A stretch of DNA of 64,000 nucleotides from Zygaena filipendulae (GCA_907165275.2 OU015663.1:7018501-7082500), one strand, 5' to 3'; numbered from the stretch's first letter, positions 11,231 through 23,800 are shown. Program-made: numbers and translations. The notes: generated by a model not told the origin, from the letters alone.

Positions 11231-14097
11231 TAACCTCCAAACGTAGTGTAGATCGTTATACGATTATTCATCAGAACGTTCGTTCTATAACAAGCAAGAT
11301 AGGACTATTAGATTTATTATTAAATAAGTACAATCCTGACGTTCTAGTGTGTTCTGAGACTTGGTGTAGATCGGGTGAGATTCAACGCGTGAGGTTATGT
11401 AGCTATGAACTAGCCGGTTACTACTGTCGCACGCGCATCGAGCACGGCGGCGTTGCGCTATACGTACATAGCGGGGTAACGTATAGACAGAGACCTGACC
11501 TGCAGCGCTTTGCCGTTGAATTTCACTGCGATTTAACCGCAATTGAGTTATGTTCTACAAAGTTGATAATAATTGGTGTATATAGAACAGGACAAGGAGA
11601 TTTTAGACATTTTCTAGACATAATTGAAGTTTTAATATCTAAACTAATTGACGAAAACAAAAGATTCATTTTGGTTGGCGATATAAATGTGGATTATCTT
11701 ACAGACAACTGCGATAGACGACATTTAAACGATTTACTATGTTGCTATGACTGCAAAAATATAGTCGATTTTCCAACGCGTGTCACAAATACCTGCAGCA
11801 CATCCTTAGACTGTGGAATAGTGGCTTGTAGTGATGATGATGTCAGTGCCGCCCCCATAGATGCACCGATTAGTGATCACAACGCTCAACTGTTTGTGGT
11901 AACGAGTACTCGTGGAACCGGTAGGCGCCAGTCGGTTAGTTTTGCGGAGCGGAGACTATTCACACGAGATTCTATTTATAATTTTTATGTTGACCTAACT
12001 AATTATGATTGGAATTTTATTGACATATCTGACATTACAATAAACAACAAATTTGACAAACTATTTTCTGTATTGACGTATTATATTAATATTCATTTTC
12101 CTTATAAAAAATTACAATTAAAAAAGAAAAACAGTGTACCGTGGCTAACTGACGAGTTATCGAATTACATTAGAAAGTTTGACGATTTCTGTACGATAAA
12201 ACACCAATATCCTTATGACCAGACTATCGATGATTGCGTTAAACATTATTCGGATCTGATAAAGTCTACTAGCTTGCGAGATCGCCGAAACTATAACGAT
12301 TATAGGCTGCGATCCGCGAAAAATCCATCAAAAGAAATGTGGAGAGTGATTAACGATGAAATATCACCAAATAGTAAGTCTCAGATCCTGGATATCATTA
12401 GTGACGGAGTCACGGTCCCAACAAATGATATACCAGACCACATAAACCACCACTACCTTAATATGACCTCTAAGCTCCCACTAAAAACTAATAAAGCGAA
12501 GGCACTTAGTTATTTAAGTGAATACGTAGATAACTTAAATCCGCCTGATTACTCGTTACCAGTCGTGACTAGAGAGGGGCTTGATAGGGTGTTGAGACGC
12601 ATGTTATCGAAGTCTGGTACATTAGACGTGTACGATATATCAGTCAACATTATTTTGTCTGCATGGCCAGTACTAGCTGATCTGTTAGTGAGTCTGATCA
12701 ATAACATGTTTTCTCTCGGCGTATACCCAGACGTACTGAAAGTGACCAGAGTGTGTCCTGTCTACAAGGGAAAGGGGGATAAAACCCAGGTCGACAGTTA
12801 CAGGCCCATATCTATTGTCCCCACGATATCGAAAATTATTGAGTCGATTATCTCTTCTAGTTTAATTGACCATCTTGAAGTAAATGACTTACTTACTGAC
12901 AGACAGTTTGCTTACAGGAAAGGCAAATCCACTACCACAGCTGCCCATCAGGTAATCGATTTGATATTATCGGGTATTGATGATGGATACAAAACTGCTG
13001 GTGTTTTCTGTGACCTCACAAAAGCCTTCGATGTTGTCCGAGGTGATCTCCTTCTAGATAAATTACAGGCGTACGGCGTAAAAGGCAATGCCCACCGTTT
13101 GCTGGGGTCGTTCTTGGAAAACCGCAAGCAGTTGGTGGAGATCACTTCGAACGGTCGAGGTTACCGATCTCAGGCTGGGAACATAACTGTTGGTATTCCG
13201 CAGGGCTCATCGCTCGGAAATATACTATTTTTGACGTTAATAAACGATCTAACCCATTTTATTAGAGACGGTTTGGTAGTCCTGTTCGCCGATGACACTA
13301 CTGTCATTGTATGCGCACGGACTTACGAAGATCTTAATATTAAAATAAATAGCACCTTCGAGCGACTACAGACATGGTTCTCATCCAATGGGCTAATATT
13401 AAATCATTCGAAATCGAATATAATTCTTTTCACGGCCATGAGGGTCGAGACACCTCTTAGTATAACCAATCCAGTACCATTATGCCAGTCATGTAAATTT
13501 CTTGGTTTTACACTTGATTGTAACGTGAATTGGAAAACGCACATACAACATCTCTGTGATAGGCTTGGTAGTGCTGCATATGCCCTGCGTAAGTTGCGCC
13601 CCTTAGTCTCTAGTGCCGTACTAAGGCAAGCGTATTTTGCGCACTTCCAGTCTCTAATGTCATATGGTATAATGCTGTGGGGAAACTCGACCGACTCAGG
13701 CCGTGTCTTTGTACTGCAAAAACGCGCGATCCGTATTCTGGCTGGCATAAAGCCTCGACAAACATGTAGGACGATTTTTGTGGAGCACGGCGTGATGACG
13801 ATGACCGGTCTGTATCTGTTTGAGGTGATATCGTATGTCCGTCGCAACATTGACACGTTTGGTCGGCGAACGTGCGGGGGGCGGTCGTTTAGGAACATGG
13901 GGCGGATCGCGAGTGTTCCGCACCGAACGCAACTCGCTGCAAAAAACCCGCGCGTGATAGGTCCAAGTTATTACGAGCGGCTACCTGCAGATCTAAGAAA
14001 CGTGACCGATGACGAAACGTTTTATCGCCGATTAAAGAATCTTTTGTTGGAAAATGAATTTTATACGGTAAATGAATTTATAAATTTTAAGATTTGA
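11119..14097 (+). CDS. LINE ORF2: AP endonuclease and reverse transcriptase, 992 aa, intact
   Basis: Seen: one open frame without stops. Endonuclease motifs in order: HQNVRS (Asn53), CSETW (Glu80), GDINVDY (Asp188, Asn190) and SDHN (252-255). Reverse transcriptase follows: a YRPIS block, a DLTKAFD block, GIPQGSSLG and the catalytic FADD at 723-726, then a thumb region with KFLGFTLD and the ILAGIKPR..TCRTIF segment. Known: this order defines non-LTR retrotransposon ORF2 of the CR1/L2/jockey group, which nicks target DNA and primes reverse transcription. All catalytic residues are present, so ORF2 could be functional. The element itself lacks its 5' end and probably cannot mobilise alone. The true start is uncertain because the upstream frame overlaps ORF1; 11119 is the first ATG. 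Confidence 0.9.
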   Translation: MARRGIDQIVQRRHTHTWTEGAQSKKLANAPTHNEPIVTSKRSVDRYTIIHQNVRSITSKIGLLDLLLNKYNPDVLVCSETWCRSGEIQRVRLCSYELAGYYCRTRIEHGGVALYVHSGVTYRQRPDLQRFAVEFHCDLTAIELCSTKLIIIGVYRTGQGDFRHFLDIIEVLISKLIDENKRFILVGDINVDYLTDNCDRRHLNDLLCCYDCKNIVDFPTRVTNTCSTSLDCGIVACSDDDVSAAPIDAPISDHNAQLFVVTSTRGTGRRQSVSFAERRLFTRDSIYNFYVDLTNYDWNFIDISDITINNKFDKLFSVLTYYINIHFPYKKLQLKKKNSVPWLTDELSNYIRKFDDFCTIKHQYPYDQTIDDCVKHYSDLIKSTSLRDRRNYNDYRLRSAKNPSKEMWRVINDEISPNSKSQILDIISDGVTVPTNDIPDHINHHYLNMTSKLPLKTNKAKALSYLSEYVDNLNPPDYSLPVVTREGLDRVLRRMLSKSGTLDVYDISVNIILSAWPVLADLLVSLINNMFSLGVYPDVLKVTRVCPVYKGKGDKTQVDSYRPISIVPTISKIIESIISSSLIDHLEVNDLLTDRQFAYRKGKSTTTAAHQVIDLILSGIDDGYKTAGVFCDLTKAFDVVRGDLLLDKLQAYGVKGNAHRLLGSFLENRKQLVEITSNGRGYRSQAGNITVGIPQGSSLGNILFLTLINDLTHFIRDGLVVLFADDTTVIVCARTYEDLNIKINSTFERLQTWFSSNGLILNHSKSNIILFTAMRVETPLSITNPVPLCQSCKFLGFTLDCNVNWKTHIQHLCDRLGSAAYALRKLRPLVSSAVLRQAYFAHFQSLMSYGIMLWGNSTDSGRVFVLQKRAIRILAGIKPRQTCRTIFVEHGVMTMTGLYLFEVISYVRRNIDTFGRRTCGGRSFRNMGRIASVPHRTQLAAKNPRVIGPSYYERLPADLRNVTDDETFYRRLKNLLLENEFYTVNEFINFKI

Positions 14098-14652
14098 CTA
14101 CATTGTGTAGCTTTATTTACATTTATTTTATTTTTTTTTAATCTACATTTGACATAGATTTAGTTGGTTTATTTTATTATATTGTATATTTATTATTCTT
14201 TGTCTGACATTTAAATTATTTTTTCTGTTTATGATTTTGGCAGTATTTTGTAATTGTATATTGACGTTTATTTACACTTATTGACATTTATCTATTGAAA
14301 TCTGACGATCACTTTATCCTTTGACATATTATAATTTGATGTAATTTTGAATCTGATAATGTGAAATAAATAAATCTAATCTAATCTAATCTAATCTAAT
14401 CTAAATAGGCGTTAATTTTTATTTTCCATGTTTTATCATAACTTCGAAACCTATATTTTTAAGGTTGTCGAATATACAACCGAAGTATACAACTTAAAAA
14501 AATACTAACTTATCTATTTACTTATCCATTCATCTTTCTAGAACTTAACAATTTTGGGTAATAAGTTTTCACTGCACGGCAACACTCACTAAATGCCCAC
14601 ATGTTTACGAAAACGGCTTCACTTTTTTGTTGACAGCGCTCCGTCTTGAGTT

Positions 14653-14658
14653 TTTATT
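14653..14658 (-). terminator. First AATAAA downstream of Prpf39, inside the PE1 terminus
   Basis: On the minus strand, 226 nt after the Prpf39 stop, the sequence GACGAAATAAAAACTC contains AATAAA. It is part of the PE1 inverted end. I saw no AATAAA or ATTAAA nearer the stop. Use as the Prpf39 poly(A) signal is an inference. Confidence 0.4.
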
Positions 14659-14883
14659 TCGTCTGAGTCTGGAGCTTTGGGATTGTTTCTGGGACGCACG
14701 TATTGGCCAAGGAATGTTATTTGTCATAGTTAATAAGGGGGCTGATGTTAAGTGAGTGTGGTCGAAGATTGTAAACACACCTAGCCTGGAATGGGAACTG
14801 ATCAGACGCGGCTGTTAACAATATCGATATAATATCCGACAGTGCGATTAAAAGGGCGAACGTTGTGTGCGGCGCGGTCGGTG

Positions 14884-17800
14884 CTAGTAGTAGTTGGTGT
14901 ATTGCGGCCAGGGGTGCGCGTGGTGCTGGTAGGGGCCGGGCGGCTGCTGGTAGCCCCAGGGCGGCTGGTAGGGCTGCGCGTAGGACTGCTCGTAGGACTG
15001 CGCGCCCGTCGCCGACTGCTGGTAGTAGGAGCCGCTGCCGGTGGTGGCGGTCGCGCCGCCCGTCGTCACCGCGGCGCCCTCCTTCTTCTTGCTGGGGTCG
15101 CTCGAACTTCTACACAAATTAATAAAATTCAAATACCTGCGTATAAAACAAGTATTTATTATGGCTCCAAAACAAAACTATACACTTTTATACAACATGT
15201 TAATGAATTAACTGAGAACCTGATACACCCCATTTAAAAAAATAAACAAAAATATGATTTGACATATATTTTATGTCGAAAAAATTTATACTTTAAAAGT
15301 TATATTATGTAAATTACGCGGGACTTGAAAGCGATGTTTTTATTACCTTTTTTGCCTGACTTTAAAAGTTATTCAACATTAGTTTGGAGGTGACCTATCT
15401 ACGAAATTCCAAGCGCTACGCCCGCGCCTACCAGTTCGAATTTATTTGCTGCGGGCGGCGTACGCGCCAAATATTGTATTATAAATAATTTATACATGGG
15501 CTAGTAAAAATGAAAAAATATAACCTATATTAAAACATAGTGCGATCGATTCGCTAGTTGATTTTGAGCAAACTACTTTCTAGTTTTCAGTTAATTCATT
15601 AACACGTTGTATATTTAGATTCTAGATAAGACAAACAAAATAAAAAGATAAAGCCAAAGACGACCTTATTTCTAGAGGCAATCTTTAAAGGAGATCACAT
15701 CACTAAAATTGTAAAAAATAGTGTAGATTTTAAAGAATTTTGTAGATAAATACTTTTTTACGTTTACCTACTATTTTGTATTTAAAATGTTGTATCATAT
15801 CACAGATAAATTGTTGTTATGTATATGTTGTTTAACACAAATGCATGGCCAGCCGAGAGCTCCGAGGAAGATTTTGCAAACTATAGTAGGTACCTGCCAT
15901 AATTGCAATCCGTTATTGCATAAGTTTCAACCGGCAAAACGATGCTAGTAAAAATACATATCTTTGCTTGAACTTGGCTTGACACGTTACCGCGTGTCTG
16001 GATATGCGAAACTCCATAAGAAGATAACAAAGAAGCGTCGTGAACGTACTGCGGCGGCGGCGGAGCGTCGTGCTTGTCCTTGCGCGCGCGCTTGCGCACG
16101 TGCTTGGCGAGCGTGCGCGCGTGCTGCGCCGCCGCGCGCGCCTCCGCCGCGCCGCCCAGCTCCTCGGCCAGCTCGCGCCGCCGCCACGCCATCGCCGCGC
16201 TCGTCTCCAGCTCCGCGCCCTCCTGCTTCTCGTACGACTGCACCAGCTCTGCGGCGCAACGCCCCACACATCGCTCAGTACTCGCAATCATTTATAATTA
16301 TTTAACACCAGCTGACCCGACAGAGGTTAGTCTGTTCCAAGTTTACTAAAATTATAACGTTATAACTCCTGTAAAAAAACGAATGGATCATAACAATTTA
16401 TTGAGGTTGAGCAGAATGACTAAACTGTAAAAATTGCAGGAAGGCGACTGTAAATGCTGCTCTTATAGAGCGATCTCCCGGCTACTGGGTGTGGTGTGTT
16501 GTGGTCGTGTAGAGTGTGGTGTGGTTACCGTCGATGACAGAGTAGGGCGTGCCGGGCGTGTGCACGGCGAGGTCGAGCCGCTGCAGGTGCAGGCGCGCGT
16601 TGAGCGGGTCGCGCGCGACGGCCGCGTCCAGCACGCGCCGCGCCGCCGCCGCGTCGCCGCGCGTGTGGAACTCGAACCGCGCGTACTTCACGGCCAGCGC
16701 GGACGCCACCGCCTTGCTCTTCGCGCCCGCGATGTACGCCTCGTACAGCTGCGCGCACTTGGCCAGTTCGCCGCGCCGCCGCTCCAGGTTCACGCGTCTA
16801 CACCGCACCGCACCGGACACAATACACAGTGATTACATTTACGCCTTCAGAATAAGAGCAGGCGGGGCGCCAGTCTCAGCCCACTCGCCTGATACGAGCA
16901 CCGACCGAAACATTATTTTGTAAAAAAATTAAATCTTGCGGTAAATCTAAAAGAAAATTGGAATTTTCTTTTAGATTTACCAAAAGAGCACCTCTATACA
17001 ACTAAATACAGCCTTGCCAAATGTATATGTCGCAAACAATTTGTATCATTGGTCGGTTTAAGACACGATGAAGTTCTTAAGAGCAAAATTATGAAAACAA
17101 GTTTTGTTCGACCTCATATGATATACATATAAACGTCAGAAAGCTGTTTTAAAAAAATTAAAACCGACTTCCAAAAACAAAATCAAAAAGCTAAAAATAA
17201 AAAGCTATAAATAACAAAATACCGATTTAATCCAAAAGACTAAAACACACGTAATATTATTATTGGTTTGTGCTACCACTGATCGGTTCGAATTCGGTGA
17301 CAAGCCCGCTGGTGTCTGCCCACTTGGGTTGTTCTGCTCACGAAGAGCTGGTGGCGGGAGTCGACTGAGCCCATCTACCCCCTCCATATTTAGCTTGTCA
17401 CCGACTTCATACCGATCAGTTGTAGCAAATACACGATTTACTATAAAAAATACCAAAATCGCTATAGGTGTACCTATAATTTTTGAAGAGTTCCCTCAAT
17501 TACTCCAAGATCCCATCATCAGATCTCGACTTGGTGAAAATGGAATCAATTTGAGAGTATCCCCTTTCAAACAAAAAATCAATTTCCGAAATCGCTCCAA
17601 TCGGAGAACCCGTGAAATACGTACTATTGTTGAATAGTTTTTTGAAGAGTTCCCTTAATTTCTCCAAGATCCCATCATATTGGGAGTAAACCCTTTCAAA
17701 CAAAAAAAGAATTTTCCAAATTATTGGTCCAACCGCCTTCGAGTAATCAATCGGTGAACATACATAAAAAAAAAAATACATACAATCGAACATAGAACCT

Positions 17801-20800
17801 CCTCCTTTTTGGAAGTGGGTTAAAAAGATAATAAATATCAATTTGTGCGCGAATGACGCGCGGTTAGGTACGTTCACTAACACTGGGCGCGAAAAATGTT
17901 CCCCCATAAAGCAGGGAAATTTTGCCATTGCTATTCACAATGAGATTTAAACTGACGAGTAAATCAATGTGACGCGGACGCGCCGAACTTACTCTGGCTC
18001 ATAGCATTACAACGTCGAGTTGAATTCGGTCTCACCTGTACTGTATCTGGACGAGGTTGGGGCACGTCTTCTCGATGCGGTCGAGTATGTCGGCGGCCTT
18101 GGCGACGTTGCCGTGCGCCTCCTCGAAGTGCGCCCAGTACAGGTGCAGCTCGGGCTTGTCCAGGTGGTGCACGGTGCACGCGCGCTCCAGCGCCTCGCGC
18201 TGCACGCCCACCAGCGCCGGCTGCGACGCCGACTTCTCCTCCACGAACTTGATCAGCTGCCGGCGGCACACGCAAACGACACGCTCACACCGGCACCGAT
18301 ACCGAACAATACTATCATCACTAAAGTCTTCGACCAGTGTGTGTTGCCAGTGATATGGTATCGAGACGTGGTCGCTCACCGTGGGCCTCATAAGAAGGTC
18401 CAAAGTCGCAAAGAGGGCTATGGAGAGGGCTATACTCGGAGTTTCGCTGCGAGGTCGAATCAGAAATGAGGAAATCCGCAGGCGAACCAAGGTTACCGAC
18501 ATAACTCGAAGAATAGCAAATCTAAAGAGCAAGAAAGTTCTTGAGTGGCGACTACGAACCGGAAGACGCGGCGTGGGTGGGTCCGCTACAAGATGGACCG
18601 ATGACTTGGTGAAGGTCGTTGTGGCGATCTTTGGGGAAGGCATATGTCCAGCTGTGGACGTCTTTTGGCTGATATGATAATGATGATGATCATCACTAGC
18701 TATAAGTAAAGAAACGTAGTAGTAATAGGAGGTCAAGACAGTATGTCGATACCGTCGATAGTTTTTGGGTATAATCGCTAATAGCGGAGATGACTTAGTC
18801 TGATGACACCCGCGTAAACAGAGAAGATAATGACTGTATTGATTAATTAACTAGAGAGGCAATGTGTGCAGTATGAGCAAACCACTCATACTTTTCCAAA
18901 ACTTTTTGTACTGGGATCACAAGTTTATTTTCCAAAATATTCTCAAAACTATCAATTTTAATAACAGTAACTAATTAAATACGTAACCAAATGGCGTTTA
19001 TTACATTTAGTAACGTTAATAGTGTTTGTATGTGTGATAAATACACGGTTTTGTGTGCGGAATTCCAATCTGAAACAGTGGTTTTGTGATCAATTGATTA
19101 TGTTAAGACATGAGTTGACTATTGACATTTATGAATTATGTTGGTTTTGGTTGATTGCTAAAAATTATATGTTATGTCAAAACGTATACCTATCTACTAT
19201 CTTGGAAACGGCTCCAACGATTTTCATTAAATTTAGTATACAGGAGGTTTCGGCAGCGATTAATCGATCTAGCTAGGTTTAATTTTTAAAAAAACGTCGT
19301 TTTATCCGTGTTTTCAGGCGTGTTTGGTACTGCTCAAAAATAAGTGTTTGGTACTGCTTTTTTACTTAACAACAGATGGCGCTACGAGCGAAGCTTGGTC
19401 GCCCAGATATTAATATTGTATTCGCAAAACCGATTGCAAACGAAAAATGCTAGCAACACAAGTTACATAACCCTGCCCCGCTCTGCTGTTCTCATTTGTA
19501 TCTAACAGTATCTACATTGAGTAGATTTCCCTTCCATCTGTCCGGTGGCGGTTCCCTGCCCCCCGCCCCCCGCCCCCCGCTCACCCGCATCCAGAACTCC
19601 TCGTAGAGCGCGCACGCGATGAGGCAGCGCTCGTGCAGCACGAGCGCGCGCTTCAGCGAGCCGTGCTGCTTCTCCCACTCGAGGTACGCCTTCCAGTTTT
19701 TCAGCTGACACCGCTCCAGCGGCTTCACGTGGAAGTACGGACGCTTTATCTGCTCACCCAACAGTCATATTACATAATATGTTTATATTATAAATGCGAT
19801 AGTAACCCTATGTGTTACCTTTTCACATCTTAAACGACCTTACTTGACCGATCGATATGCAATTTTAACGCATTGTCAGTGGTATACAGTAGGATATTGG
19901 GTCCCCGCGGGAATCCCGAAATTAACGCGGATGAAACCACAAGGAATAGCTAGTTCCCTATGATGCGTTCAAAAACCCTCAACTGTGAATTCGGTATAAG
20001 ATTCACTTAGGGAAAACAATGCTGTAAACAAACTCACCCCCTCCTCGAAGGTCCACCTGGCCGCCACCTCCTCCCCGGTCGTCTTGTGCACCTTCCTGCG
20101 CGACGCTATGATGCGCTCCTTGATCGCTTGCGCTTCCTCCTCCGACGCCTGCACATAACAAAGAGATTTATGCAAGGGTCGGGAAAATTCTCCCAACACT
20201 TCGACCCTTGTGACTGTGAAGATTTTTAGTGCAATACTCATTCGACAACTCTCCTTGGACACGTCGGAAATTTCGACGGCAGCACTTAGCTGTACAATAG
20301 AGATGTTGACAACTTTTGAAAATCAAAATTCTAATTAGTCCGTCATTTAGAAAATTAAAAATCGTTATACACGTATTTTATTTTTCAAATAAATTAAAAT
20401 ACACAGAGATAAAGCGCATCAAAGTTTAGGGTGGGGGCTCGTGCCGTCACTTACCGCTACAAGCCGCCATACAAACTGCACTAGTTAGTGACGTCACGCG
20501 AAATTTCAACTCAATGTATCGCCGTTATTTTTTGATTACGTAAAAAAAGAAAAAATACGTGTCCAATATTTTTTATTAATCTACAAGACGGACTAAAAAA
20601 AGTTTGTCAAATAGCCTATTAAGGTTAATGATAATCTGAAAGACATAAAATATCTAAGTGAAGTTCGCCATGCACTCGTGTAGGTATTGTGTTGCGCTCC
20701 TGACGGCGTTAGTGGGCGGCGGTAGTGGGTGGCGGTAGTGGGCGACGGCGCTAGTGGGTGGCGGTAGTGGGCGGCAGCGGTGGGCGGCGGTAGTGGGCGG

Positions 20801-23800
20801 CGGTAGTGGACGGCGGTGGTGGGCGGTGGTGATGGGCTGCGGCAGAGAGGTACTAACGACGTGGTCGAGCGGCTCGTCCTCGCCGGGCGGCAGGTCGAGC
20901 TGCGGCTGCGCGCCGGCCGCGTCGCGCACCTCGCCGCGCAGCCGCACCAGCTCCGCGCGCGTCACTACGCCCGTCACCGGCTCCGACATCACATGCTCCT
21001 GGAAACTGCAACGTACCCGCACATGCGGTATGTGTTACGAGTTACGACTTGACACGGCGGCGTGAAGTTCTGTTCGTTACAAACATAATATGAAGACTCC
21101 ACGGGGAAAATAATAAATGAGAAAAAATTATAATTAAGAAAAAAAAAACACTTTTTATAGTTTCAAAGTCTGTATTTCCTGCATTTTATGTGCTTTTATA
21201 CAAATACTGCAACAATAAACAATATATATACCTACTTACAAAAATATACTTAAGATTTATATATTTTTTGTAATTACTAGCTGTGCCCCGCGGTTTCACC
21301 CGCGTGAGTTTCGAAATTCCCGCAGGAATCTTTTTTTTTCTAAAATAAAAGTAGACTAAGTTTCTCCTTATAACATATGCTATCTGCCAGTGAAAGTCCC
21401 GTTAAAATCGGTCCAGCAGTTTCAAAGATTAGCCGGAACAAACAGACAGATAGACAGACAGAAAATCAGACAGACAGAGAACATTTTTTTAAATGGATTC
21501 TTTTATGTAAGTACCTACCGTGAAGTACCGTATATACTTTCATATGCATTTAGTGAATTACAAACAGACACTTCAATTTTATTCATATGAATAGATGTAC
21601 ATATAGATGGAAAAAGGTTAGTTTCTCAAAAAAAAGTGACACTCATTGTTTTTCCTGTGGAGTCTACTTAAGAGTCACGGCGCGACTCCGCCTAGACTGT
21701 CGAAAGTATACGTATATCTTCATCTTATAACGATTACACGACGACAGTTGAATGACAAAGAAAGCATAGTCTAGTGACTTTAGGTAAGCAATATTAAAAA
21801 TTTAATAGCTTTTTTGTTTATTTCATACCCTAACCGAACTCCTACTCTCTCTAGAGATACTGAGATTGTAAGAATTGTAAAAAAAAAACACTAAACGCCG
21901 AATATAGGTGTTAAGCGTTTGACGCTGTGGAAACCAGTGACATCTACTTAAGATATAAATGAGGGAAAAATCGCCTGACCCATCTAAAGTCAACTTTTAA
22001 TCTAATCATAACGTTGCTTTAACTTACTTGTCGAAGTGTGATGTATATCCGAGAGTGGGTATTGCTAGCAGGCGGTCATATATATTGGTTACATTGAGAG
22101 CGGAGCCGTTTTCCGCTTCCCATTTGATATACGACTCCCAGAGACGGTCCGAACGAAACTCCAGACCGCAAGCCTCTGCGAATAATAATAATGCTTGATA
22201 ATATAAATCCTTACTAATATTATAAATGCGAAAGTGAGTTTGTTTGTTACGCTTTCACGGCTAAACGGCACAACCGATAACCACGAAATTTTGCATACAC
22301 GTTGTCAGGGGTACAGAGAAGGACATAGGCTGCTTTTTGTTTCGGAATTCCCACGGGAACTCCGAAATTAACGCGGAAGAAACTACATTTAATTTTACAT
22401 ACTACCTACACGTTGTCAAGGGTAGGTACAGAAAAAAATATAGGGTAGTGTATACATTTATCTCGCGAAATCTCCGAAACTAACGCCGCGGGGAATAGCT
22501 AGTGGTAAAAAATTATGCAGAGTTTATTGTTATAACCAGGCGACTGATATGTACAAAAGTTAGTATATTAAGTATATACTTGTTTCTGTAAATTCATACA
22601 CAAACACTTTTACTAATCGCTACACCAACAGTACCTACTATCCGTAACAAACTTCCACTAAAGCAGTGCGAAAACCAAATCAAAATGTGATAGTGTAACA
22701 CAACATTCATTACCTATTGCTCTCTCGTACTGTGATCTGATGTATGCGTGGTCTTCGGTCCTAGTGGCTTTAATGTGATTGAGGTAGTGTATCCAAAGGT
22801 CAACCGACAGTGAGATCGCTTTGAGTCCTCTTTCCAACACCTGCAACACAAGCGCGGCGTCACTCTAGCCCCGGCCGCCCGACAAATTATTGCCGTCAAC
22901 ACGACAACACTATGAAGCAAGGGATAATTTTAATAGCACTGTATTTCGTATGTAACGTCGATATGTAAAAGCGAGAAGTTGGTTTTGCATCGGGTCGTGT
23001 TTAGTGGCGCGGAAGCAACTTCTCGCTTCGATATCTGTATTTCATATAAAATGTTTGTCTGGGAATATTACACCTGTTCGCACCTCGGTGCCGCCGGTCG
23101 CGTCGCAGCAGCCGGCGTCCTCCCTTCCTAACGCCATTCAATGGCTAAATACGGGCACCTGTGGCGCTCCACGCTAACATGGCTTTAGTTAACATTACAG
23201 ACTTAAATATATCCACTGTTCATTATGTTGGTACTTAAGTAATATACATGAGAAAGTATTACAATAAATCATGCATGTACAAAATATAAATATATGCACT
23301 AGGATATAAAATATACACCACAAACAAGATATCACTAGAACGAGATCTATGTGACGGTTATATAATTCTCCGGTGCGTACGGACGACTTTGGCTTACGAA
23401 CATCGCGGACCTCGTTGCACTGTTGGGAAAAAAAATAATTGCAGAATACCAGTTATGACTAACAAATATATCAAAATCCATGTGTTAAACGAGAGTAAGA
23501 CAAGTTTCATAATATATCATTAAAAAAACCGTATATCATACAGACCGGTGTATTGTTAAAGAAAGCGTTAAAAGAACAACTCACCAAATTACTTATTAAT
23601 ACGAATTGCCATGTTCATAATATGTTGCGTACTCACCTCTAGGCACTTCTTTTTACTTCCTTTACGTTTCTCGTAGTCTGCGTACTTGCGCCAGTAGCCG
23701 TAGCAGTACGGATAGTGGGACAGGAAAGCGTCGAACGCCTCGCGCGCCGCCTCCACGTCGCTCTGTCGGAACACGTACACGCAACGCCTCATCAGCCAAC

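Larger units (their letters stand above)
10913..14401 (+). mobile_element. CR1/jockey-group LINE, 5'-truncated, nested in PE1
   Basis: The 3' portion of ORF1 overlaps a complete ORF2 (endonuclease plus reverse transcriptase). The 3' end is a (CTAAT)n tail at about 14371-14401. Comparison with PE2 (reverse strand) gives the junctions: PE1 matches PE2 up to 10912 and again from about 14402, and only about 3 bp (GTG) of the target are missing. There is no target duplication, which fits CR1-like integration. Confidence 0.85.
10455..14667. mobile_element. P-element-superfamily-like non-autonomous element (PE1), interrupted by a LINE
   Basis: Seen: starts CTCAGACGAAATAAAA and ends TTTTATTTCGTCTGAG. 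It is flanked by the exact 8-bp duplication TCTGGAGC (10447-10454 and 14668-14675). Inside the left part, a frame at 10644 reads like the start of a THAP domain. A LINE occupies 10913-14401, leaving about 725 bp of element. Known: P elements have ~31-bp inverted ends beginning CATGATGAAATAA, 8-bp duplications, and a THAP domain at the transposase N-terminus. Inferred: an internally deleted P-superfamily element, homologous to 60181-60916. Confidence 0.75.

Noticed and set aside
15964..16923. Plus-strand Arg/Ala/Pro-rich frames
   Set aside because: They are antisense shadows of the GC-rich Prpf39 HAT-repeat exons.
18020..18469. Plus-strand frame of 149 codons
   Set aside because: It joins the antisense of a Prpf39 exon to part of an RTE fragment; not a gene.
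22968..23032. Hairpin AAGCGAGAAGTTG...CAACTTCTCGCTT as a microRNA precursor
   Set aside because: The stem is only 13 bp with a loop of about 38 nt, too short for a microRNA; it is in a Prpf39 intron with no other support.
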